Part shown: positions 5,769 to 11,733 of the stretch, piece after piece | How positions within the stretch are numbered: the first letter of the stretch is position 1 | Layout: every line of letters starts with the position of its first letter | NCBI GenBank assembly: GCA_002479245.1 | Contig: DLMG01000035.1 | Location: 1 to 13,493 of the forward strand | DNA: 13,493 nucleotides | Source: Verrucomicrobia subdivision 3 bacterium UBA7542 | GTDB taxonomy: Bacteria > Verrucomicrobiota > Verrucomicrobiia > Limisphaerales > UBA11358 | Direction of reading: 5' to 3' | Notes under the pieces: model-generated | The model's input: the letters and a program-made list of their open reading frames with translations, nothing else | Databases searched by the model: none | Told to the model about the DNA's origin: nothing | Position numbers and translations under genes: made by a program

Positions 5769-8298
5769 ACTGGCCCACCCCCACGCGATAGAAATACGGG
5801 CCGGCGTTCGTGGCGGTGGTGTCCGTGTAACTGGTTGTGCCGGCCTGGCCGACAATGTTGCTTTGGATGGTGGAGAAGGCCGGTTGCGCCGCCAGATTGG
5901 TGCTGCGTTGGACAAAATACGTCCGCGTATTCACGCTTTCCCAAGTCACAACCAACCCCGCCGGATTATTGGTTTTAACGGGCGCCAGCATTTTCAACAC
6001 CGACGAAGCATCAGTGGGATTTAAGCCAGCAACCCAATCCTGATAAACGTTCATTCCGGTGCCGTCTAAATCCGCGTGGTCCACTGAACCGTCGGTGGGC
6101 AGGCCATATTGTTGGAGCCAGGCATAGGAAATGATGGAAGTCGGTGTTTGATACTCGTAAGCCCCGATGTCCACCGTGCCGAAGACGATGCGGGGATTGC
6201 CGTCCAAGTCCGTGCTGCCGAGCACATAGGTGTTATTGCCGGAGTTGATGCAGGGGGAGTTGGATTGCAGGTGCAGGTTGCCGCCAGCGTAATCCACGAA
6301 CAGCGGCGAGTTGGTTATGTTGCCGACACTGTTGGTGGGCATGGGCGTCGTGCAACAGTAATTGAGCGTGCTGGAGGGGTCATAGTTGCCCCTATCATTT
6401 GGGTCCGAGTTGAAATAGACGATGCAGTTGTTCAACAGGCAGCCATAAGCCCCGCCGCCCCAACCAGCCGAGTTGCCGGTCAGGGTGCAGTTGTTGAGCG
6501 TGCCGCCGTAGGCCCCGCCGCCGTCGCCGGACCACGCAAAGTTGCCGGTCATCACGCAATTGGTCAGTACGGCGCTGGATTCGCAATACACTCCTCCGCC
6601 GTAGCCTTCAGACCAACCATTGGTCAAGGTGAAGCCCACCATCACCGCGTTGTTAGTAAGGTAAACGCACTGTGTCGCGCCAAGGCCATTGATTACGGTG
6701 ACGGTCGGGCCGTTGACGCTTTGCAGCGTCAGCGGTGTGTCCACTGCGACGGGGGCGTAGTACCCGTTGGTCACCACAATTTTGTCACCCACCCCTGCCA
6801 CATCCACCGCATCCTGAATGTTCGTGGCCGCTATAGCCCATGAGGTGTAGGGCGCGACTGGATTGCCACTGCTAGCCGCGACATAATGCAGGACCTCCGC
6901 CTCCACGTGGACCGTGACCGTCGCGCTCACCCCTCCCGGATAGCTGTCGTTGAAGGCCCACAACACCACGAGGTAATCCCCCGGTGCCGTCCAAGTGTGT
7001 GACGTGTAAGGCTCGTTGACCTCCACGTAACCATCGCCGAAATCCCACACGCTCAGGTCGGTGCGGCCCGCGATGAACGCCGTCAAAACCACGGGGAAGC
7101 CTGTGGCCACGTTCGTATAGGTTGCCCTCAGGCTCACCGTCAAGGGTCCCGTCACCGCCCCGGCGTGGTATTCATCACAGCCGATGGACGGCGGGTTGGC
7201 CCAGGGCTCGCCATCAATGTCGGTCCCACTGGCGTAGGTCGCGTTGCCCGCCCCAATGCAGGGGGATAAGGCACTCAGATGTGACGCGCTGGCCAGTTGC
7301 GGGTCGGCATTGATGTTGCCGCCCCCGCTGGTTGGCATGGGCGTCGTGCAACAGTAATTGAGCGTGCTGGAGGGGTCATAGTTGTTGTCTCTAAAGGGGG
7401 AAGAGTCCGAGTTGTAATAGACGATGCAGTTGTTCAGCGTGCAGGCATATGCCCCGCCGCCGCCGCTGCTGAGACCGGTTGCCGAGTTGCCGGTCAAAGT
7501 GCAGTTGTTGAGAGAGCAGCCATTGGCCCCACCGCCGTTACCACTCCCAAAGCGTCCTGAAGCGGAGTTGCCAGACAATGCGCAGTTGTTCAGCGTGCAA
7601 TTCTCAGCCCCCCCGCCTTCCCAACCCGAGTTGCCAATCAACGTGCAGTTGTTGAGCGTGCAGAGCCAAGCCCCGCCGCCGCCTGAGGCCGAGTTGCCAA
7701 TCAGGGTACAGTTGTTAAGCGTGCAGCTACTGGCACCGCCGCCGTAGGCAAAACAAATTAATGTGCAGTCCCAACCTCCATAAAAAGCAGAGTTGCCGAT
7801 CAGGGTGCAGTTGTTGAGCGTGCCGCCGTAGGCCCCGCCGCCGTCATAGCTGGCCGAGTTGCCGGTCAGCACGCAATTGGTCAGCACGGCGTTGGACTCG
7901 CAATACACGCCTCCGACACCATTGGTCAACGTAAAGCCTACCAGCACCGCGTTGTTGGTGAGGTAAAGGCATCGTCCCGCACCACCGCCATCAATTACGG
8001 TAACATCTGGTCCATTGACGCTTTGCAACGATAGCGGCGTGTCCACTACCACACAGTTGACATTACCATATGGGTCCACCCAACTGCCGCCGGCGTAAAC
8101 CCCGTTGGTGACGACAATCTGGTCACCCGCCCCGGCCGCATCCACCGCAGACTGAATGTCCGTGGCCGCGGTGGCCCAGTTGGTGTAGGGCGGCGTGGGG
8201 TTGGCGTTATTGACATTCACGTAGCGCACGGTGGCCCAAGTGCTGCTCGTGGCCGCCAGGAACATCACAGCAACTAGAAGGTTAATTTTCGTTTTCAT
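5767..8298 (-). CDS. Secreted two-module beta-helix protein with Pmp-like repeats and PKD domain (843 aa)
   Basis: Residues 1-22 are a signal peptide ([20 protein letters not shown], cleavage near TWA-T). Residues 24-381 form a first right-handed beta-helix module. It opens with [18 protein letters not shown] and [18 protein letters not shown], runs through about seven NNCTLxGNSA-xGGGA rungs (139-298) and closes with LSPCIGAGN and SIGCDEYH, like choice-of-anchor Q proteins. Residues 384-466 are a PKD domain ([11 protein letters not shown], then [15 protein letters not shown]). Residues 470-717 repeat the helix module with only three rungs, closing with [17 protein letters not shown] and VDIGAYEYQ. 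Residues 722-768 carry a [19 protein letters not shown] segment resembling thrombospondin type 3/dockerin-like calcium sites. Residues 779-843 are the shared C-terminal module ([10 protein letters not shown], ending [10 protein letters not shown]). The rungs resemble chlamydial polymorphic membrane protein repeats in their GGA and xxN pattern. Surface binding or adhesion is plausible, and no catalytic site is evident. It is a shorter paralogue of the gene just upstream. AAAAGG at 8306-8311, 7 nt before the ATG, is a fair ribosome binding site. Confidence 0.85.
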   Translation of the reverse strand: MKTKINLLVAVMFLAATSSTWATVRYVNVNNANPTPPYTNWATAATDIQSAVDAAGAGDQIVVTNGVYAGGSWVDPYGNVNCVVVDTPLSLQSVNGPDVTVIDGGGAGRCLYLTNNAVLVGFTLTNGVGGVYCESNAVLTNCVLTGNSASYDGGGAYGGTLNNCTLIGNSAFYGGWDCTLICFAYGGGASSCTLNNCTLIGNSASGGGGAWLCTLNNCTLIGNSGWEGGGAENCTLNNCALSGNSASGRFGSGNGGGANGCSLNNCTLTGNSATGLSSGGGGAYACTLNNCIVYYNSDSSPFRDNNYDPSSTLNYCCTTPMPTSGGGNINADPQLASASHLSALSPCIGAGNATYASGTDIDGEPWANPPSIGCDEYHAGAVTGPLTVSLRATYTNVATGFPVVLTAFIAGRTDLSVWDFGDGYVEVNEPYTSHTWTAPGDYLVVLWAFNDSYPGGVSATVTVHVEAEVLHYVAASSGNPVAPYTSWAIAATNIQDAVDVAGVGDKIVVTNGYYAPVAVDTPLTLQSVNGPTVTVINGLGATQCVYLTNNAVMVGFTLTNGWSEGYGGGVYCESSAVLTNCVMTGNFAWSGDGGGAYGGTLNNCTLTGNSAGWGGGAYGCLLNNCIVYFNSDPNDRGNYDPSSTLNYCCTTPMPTNSVGNITNSPLFVDYAGGNLHLQSNSPCINSGNNTYVLGSTDLDGNPRIVFGTVDIGAYEYQTPTSIISYAWLQQYGLPTDGSVDHADLDGTGMNVYQDWVAGLNPTDASSVLKMLAPVKTNNPAGLVVTWESVNTRTYFVQRSTNLAAQPAFSTIQSNIVGQAGTTSYTDTTATNAGPYFYRVGVGQ
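6403..6567 (-). repeat. Pmp-like beta-helix rungs, second module of the 843-aa protein
   Basis: Only three rungs are present ([30 protein letters not shown]), against eleven in the equivalent module of the 1063-aa paralogue. The flanking first and last rungs are retained, so the difference is loss or gain of internal rungs. Confidence 0.8.
7405..7884 (-). repeat. Pmp-like beta-helix rungs, first module of the 843-aa protein
   Basis: Seven intact rungs of about 21-27 aa follow the pattern (N/T)NC(T/V/A)LxGNSA-x(2-9)-GGGAxxC. Four of them carry the unusual LIGN in place of LTGN, so these four probably arose from one another. A defective unit lies between the second and third intact rungs (7723-7788). 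Confidence 0.85.
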
Positions 8299-8325
8299 AG
8301 CTTTGCCTTTTCACATTTATGATTT

Positions 8326-8331
8326 CTCCTT
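8326..8331 (-). promoter_or_regulatory. AAGGAG after the 1063-aa gene, feeding a minimal ORF
   Basis: As at 5763-5768, the TAA stop of the upstream gene (8332-8330) overlaps AAGGAG. Here, however, the Shine-Dalgarno lies 27 nt from the next real start (8298). At good spacing it faces ATG-TGA (8316-8311) and an overlapping GTG that opens a 10-codon frame (8314-8282) crossing the ATG at 8298. The site is a copy of the 5763 junction. It may be a relic, or it may feed ribosomes to the ATG by reinitiation. Confidence 0.5.
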
Positions 8332-11300
8332 ACTGGCCCACGCCTACACGATAGAAATACGGGCCGGCGTTCGTGGCGGTGGTGTCCGTGTAGCTCGTCG
8401 TGCCGGCCTGGCCCACAATGTTGCTTTGGATGGTGGAGAAGGCCGGTTGCGCTGCCAGATTGGTGCTGCGTTGGAGGAAATAGGTGATGTTGCTCACACT
8501 CTGCCAGCTTACCACCAGACCCTGTGGATTGTTTGTGGCTGCTGGTGGTAGCATCTTCAAAACAGACAGGGCGTTGGTGGGATTCAAGCCGGCGACCCAA
8601 TCCTGGTAAACGTTCATGCCGGTGCCGTCCAGGTCGGTGTGATCCGCCGAGCCGTCGGTGGGCAGGCCATATTGCTGGAGCCAGGCATAGGAAATGATGG
8701 AAGTGGGTGATTGATATTCGTAAGCACCGATGTCCACCGTGCCGCCGACGATGCGGGGATTGCCGTCCAGGTCGGTGCTGCCGACGACAAAGGCGTTGTT
8801 GCCGGAGTTGATGCAGGGGGAGTTGGATTGCAGGCGCAGGTTGCCGCCAGCGTAATTCACGAACAGCGGCGCGTTGGTGATGTTGCCTATACCATTGTAG
8901 GGCATGGGCGTGCAACAGTAACTGAGTAATTCGTTCCCGTATTGATAGTAGTTGGCCCCATTCGCGGCGCTGTTGAAATAAACAATGCAGTTGTTCATAG
9001 AGCAGCCAAAAGCCCCGCCACCGTAGCTACCCGGTGCCGAGTTGCCGGTCAAAGTGCAGTTGTTCAGCGTGCTGAACCCGGCTCCGCCGCCACCGTATTG
9101 TCCCCCGCCTGAGTTGCCGGTCAAAGTGCAGTTGTTCAGCGTGCAATTCCAAGCCCCGCCGCCGCCGCCAGGAGCCAAGTTGCCGGTCAACGTGCAGTTG
9201 TTGAGCGTGCCGCCAGCGGCCCCGCCGCCGTAGTAAGCCGAGTTGCCGGTCAGGGTGCAGTTGTTGAGCGTGCTGTCACAGACCCCGCCGCCAAACGTGG
9301 CCCAGTTGCCGCTCAGGGTGCAGTTGTTGAGGGTGCAATCGGCAGCCCCGCCGCCGTCGTAGGCGGAGTTGCCGGTCAATGTGCAGTAGTTGAGGATGCA
9401 GGGCTGCAAAGAGTCGCTATACGCCCCGCCGCCGTAATCTGCCGAATTGCTGCTCAAGGTGCAGTTGTTCAGCGTGCAATCGGCAGCCCCGCCGCCAACA
9501 CCGGGACAATAGTAGTCGCCAAACGGACCATACGAGAAACCGCTGGCCCAGTTGCCGGTCAGCGTGCAGTTGTTGAGCGTGCAGGAATATGCCCCGCCAC
9601 CAGTGCCGGGATATTTCTCGTTAAAACCGTAACCGTTCGCCGAGTTTCCGGTCAACGTGCAGTTGTTCAGTGTGCCGCCACAGGCCCCGCCGCCCGCGCC
9701 CCAAGCCGAGTTGCCGGTCAGCACGCAATTGGTCAGCACGGCGTTGGTGGATTCACAAAACACCCCTCCGCCGCCGGTGCCATAATTACTCACACCATTG
9801 GTCAAGGTGAAGCCCACCATCAGCGTGTTTTTGGTGAGGTAAAGGCACCGCACCGCACCACCGCCATTGATTAATGTGACGTCCGGGCCGTTGACGCTGC
9901 TCAAGACCAGCGGCTTGTCCACCAGCACACAGTTGGGCTGACCGTTTGTGTCCACCCTACTGCCGCTGGCGTAGGTGCCGTTGGTCACCAGAATCTGGTC
10001 ACCTGCCGCTGCCGCATCCACCGCATCCTGGATGTTCGTGGCTGCCGTCGCCCAGGAAGTGTAGGGCGCGACCGGATTGCTACTTGTGGCCGCGACATAA
10101 TGCAGGACCTCCGCCTCCACGTGAACCGTTACCGCCGCGCTCACCCCTTCCGGATAGCTGTCGTTGAAGGCCCACAACGCCACGAGATAATCCCCCGGCG
10201 CCGTCCAAGTGTGTGACGTATAAGGCTCGTTGACCTGCACGTAACCATCGCCGAAATCCCACACGCTCAGGTCGGTACGGCCGTCGATTAACGCCGTTAA
10301 ACTCACAGGGAAGCCTGTGGCCACATTCGTATAGGTGGCCGTCAGGCTTACCGTCAAGGGTCCTGTCACCGCCCCCGCGTGGTATTCATCACAGCCGATG
10401 GACGGCGGGTTGGCCCAGGCTTCGCCGTCAATATCGGTGCCGCTGGCGTAAGCCGCGCTACCCGCCCCGATGCAGGGGGATAACGCACTCAGATGGGACG
10501 CGCTGGCCGGTTCCGGGTCCGCACTGATGTTGCCGACCCCGTTGGTGGGCGTGGGCGTCGTGCAGCAGTAGTTGAGCGTGCTGTAAGGGTCATAGTTGCC
10601 GTGCACGGGGGCCGAGTTAAAATAGACGATGCAGTTGTTCAGTGTGCAGGAATAGACCCCGCCGCCCCAAACGGCCGAGTTGCCGGTCAACGTGCAGTTG
10701 TTCAGCGTGGAATCGCCAGCCCCGCCGCCATAGACGGCCGAGTTGCCACTCAGCGAGCAACTGTTGAGCGTGCTGGATTCCGCCCCGCCGCCATAGCCCC
10801 CAAGAGCCGAGTTGCCGGTCAACGTGCAGTTGTTCAGCGTGCAATCAATGGCCCCGCCGCCGCCGCTGCCACCGCCGGATGTCGAGTTGCCGCTCAACGT
10901 GCAGTTGTTGAGCGTGCAATCGGCAGCACCGCCACCATAGCCATAAGGTGCTGAGTTTCCGGTCAGAGTGCAGCTGTTCAGTGTGCCGCCATAGGTCCCG
11001 CCTCCTCCGTTCCACGTCGAGTTGCCGGTCACCACGCAATTGGAGAGCACGGCGTTGGTGGATTCGCAATACACCCCTCCGCCGTAGATGGCCACACCAT
11101 TGGTCAAAGTGAAGCCCACCATCACCGCGTTGGTAGCGAGGTAAACGCAGCCCGCGGTGCCACCGCCATTAATTACGGTGACGCTCGGACCGTTGACGCT
11201 TTGCACCGTCAGCGGTTTGTCTACCGCCACCACCACAAGGTCGTAGAAACCCTTTTCACCCACCTGAGTGCTGCCGGTGGCGTAGATGCCGTTGGTCACC

Positions 11301-11521
11301 ACAATCTGGTCACCCGCCGCTGCCGCATCCACCGCATTCTGAATGTTCGTGGCCGCTGTGGCCCAGTTGGTGTAGGGCGGCGTGGGGCTGGGGTTGTTGA
11401 CGTTCACGTAGCGCACGGTGGCCACGGCGCTGCTCGTGGCCGCCAGGAACATCCCGGTCGCCACGAGGCTGAGTTTGGTCAACGAAACACTCGCAAACCA
11501 TTTGGTTTTGGTCGTTTTCAT
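8330..11521 (-). CDS. Secreted two-module beta-helix protein with Pmp-like repeats and PKD domain (1063 aa)
   Basis: This paralogue of the following gene has the same order of parts. Residues 1-35 are a long signal peptide ([17 protein letters not shown], then [17 protein letters not shown]). Residues 37-385 are the first beta-helix module, with seven rungs between about 160 and 303. Residues 388-468 are a PKD domain ([24 protein letters not shown]). Residues 474-937 are the second beta-helix module, with eleven rungs between about 597 and 852 and the choice-of-anchor-Q-like closing [24 protein letters not shown]. Residues 942-988 are a TSP3/dockerin-like segment ([19 protein letters not shown]), and 999-1063 the shared C-terminal module. 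I count about 42 cysteines, mostly two per rung in the pattern CTLNNC, which would stack along the helix. No catalytic site is evident, and surface adhesin or polymer binding is the likeliest role. The start at 11521 is supported by the paralogous N-terminus (MKT, then MFLAATSS), although no clear Shine-Dalgarno precedes it. It is probably the first gene of a three-gene unit with the 843-aa and 511-aa genes. Confidence 0.86.
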   Translation of the reverse strand: MKTTKTKWFASVSLTKLSLVATGMFLAATSSAVATVRYVNVNNPSPTPPYTNWATAATNIQNAVDAAAAGDQIVVTNGIYATGSTQVGEKGFYDLVVVAVDKPLTVQSVNGPSVTVINGGGTAGCVYLATNAVMVGFTLTNGVAIYGGGVYCESTNAVLSNCVVTGNSTWNGGGGTYGGTLNSCTLTGNSAPYGYGGGAADCTLNNCTLSGNSTSGGGSGGGGAIDCTLNNCTLTGNSALGGYGGGAESSTLNSCSLSGNSAVYGGGAGDSTLNNCTLTGNSAVWGGGVYSCTLNNCIVYFNSAPVHGNYDPYSTLNYCCTTPTPTNGVGNISADPEPASASHLSALSPCIGAGSAAYASGTDIDGEAWANPPSIGCDEYHAGAVTGPLTVSLTATYTNVATGFPVSLTALIDGRTDLSVWDFGDGYVQVNEPYTSHTWTAPGDYLVALWAFNDSYPEGVSAAVTVHVEAEVLHYVAATSSNPVAPYTSWATAATNIQDAVDAAAAGDQILVTNGTYASGSRVDTNGQPNCVLVDKPLVLSSVNGPDVTLINGGGAVRCLYLTKNTLMVGFTLTNGVSNYGTGGGGVFCESTNAVLTNCVLTGNSAWGAGGGACGGTLNNCTLTGNSANGYGFNEKYPGTGGGAYSCTLNNCTLTGNWASGFSYGPFGDYYCPGVGGGAADCTLNNCTLSSNSADYGGGAYSDSLQPCILNYCTLTGNSAYDGGGAADCTLNNCTLSGNWATFGGGVCDSTLNNCTLTGNSAYYGGGAAGGTLNNCTLTGNLAPGGGGGAWNCTLNNCTLTGNSGGGQYGGGGAGFSTLNNCTLTGNSAPGSYGGGAFGCSMNNCIVYFNSAANGANYYQYGNELLSYCCTPMPYNGIGNITNAPLFVNYAGGNLRLQSNSPCINSGNNAFVVGSTDLDGNPRIVGGTVDIGAYEYQSPTSIISYAWLQQYGLPTDGSADHTDLDGTGMNVYQDWVAGLNPTNALSVLKMLPPAATNNPQGLVVSWQSVSNITYFLQRSTNLAAQPAFSTIQSNIVGQAGTTSYTDTTATNAGPYFYRVGVGQ
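8966..9733 (-). repeat. Eleven Pmp-like beta-helix rungs, second module of the 1063-aa protein
   Basis: The rungs ([10 protein letters not shown], then [10 protein letters not shown] variants, ending [10 protein letters not shown]) are spaced irregularly, about 20-35 aa apart. Long inserts occur after rung 2 ([12 protein letters not shown]) and rung 3 ([15 protein letters not shown]). At DNA level the conserved part is the plus-strand string gagttgccggtcaacgtgca and its continuation, repeated with variants. Confidence 0.85.
10613..11044 (-). repeat. Seven Pmp-like beta-helix rungs, first module of the 1063-aa protein
   Basis: The rungs run from [10 protein letters not shown] to [10 protein letters not shown], with [16 protein letters not shown] and CSLSGNSA variants between. 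They alternate with glycine-rich turns (GGGSGGGGA is the longest). Most rungs carry a second cysteine four residues before the NNC cysteine. Confidence 0.85.
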
Positions 11522-11733
11522 AAGTTTGCTGGTTTGAACAATTTCTTCTGTCCTAGTTACACAAGCGCCATTTCTTCCGAGTTTGCTTCAAATAAAATCG
11601 AAAATTCTTCACCGTTCCGGGGGATCCTCCCAAACAGGGGCTGGACCTTGTGGCCGCTCGCCAGAGCGGAAAGCCGGTCAGGCGTTGAACGGGATTTTTC
11701 ATGATGGCCCTTTCATTTGCTTCGGTCGAATGC
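11522..11733. other. Intergenic gap between hydrolase and beta-helix genes
   Basis: The 212-nt gap holds a small perfect stem-loop at 11654-11669 (ccgctc-gcca-gagcgg) without a following T-run in either direction, so it is a poor terminator. No convincing sigma70 promoter is visible upstream of 11521. Weak elements (TTTTAT, TGTAAC on the minus strand) lack -35 partners. Whether the hydrolase and the beta-helix genes share a transcript cannot be decided from the sequence. Confidence 0.5.

Noticed and set aside
6109..6843. Long plus-strand open frames opposite the beta-helix genes (for example 244 aa here and 153 aa at 10493-10954)
   Set aside because: They are antisense shadows of GC-rich repeats, with repetitive VVERAAVGPAAV-type sequence and no ribosome binding sites or domains.
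8966..11044. CRISPR-like pattern: conserved strings of about 30 nt (gagttgccggtcaacgtgca and its continuation) alternating with variable stretches of about 35-50 nt
   Set aside because: The strings lie in frame inside long open reading frames with signal peptides, vary at synonymous and non-synonymous sites, and have irregular spacing in multiples of three. No cas genes or leader are present. They encode the [10 protein letters not shown] rungs.
11654..11669. Stem-loop ccgctc-gcca-gagcgg as a terminator of the hydrolase gene
   Set aside because: No T-run follows on either strand and the stem is only 6 bp.
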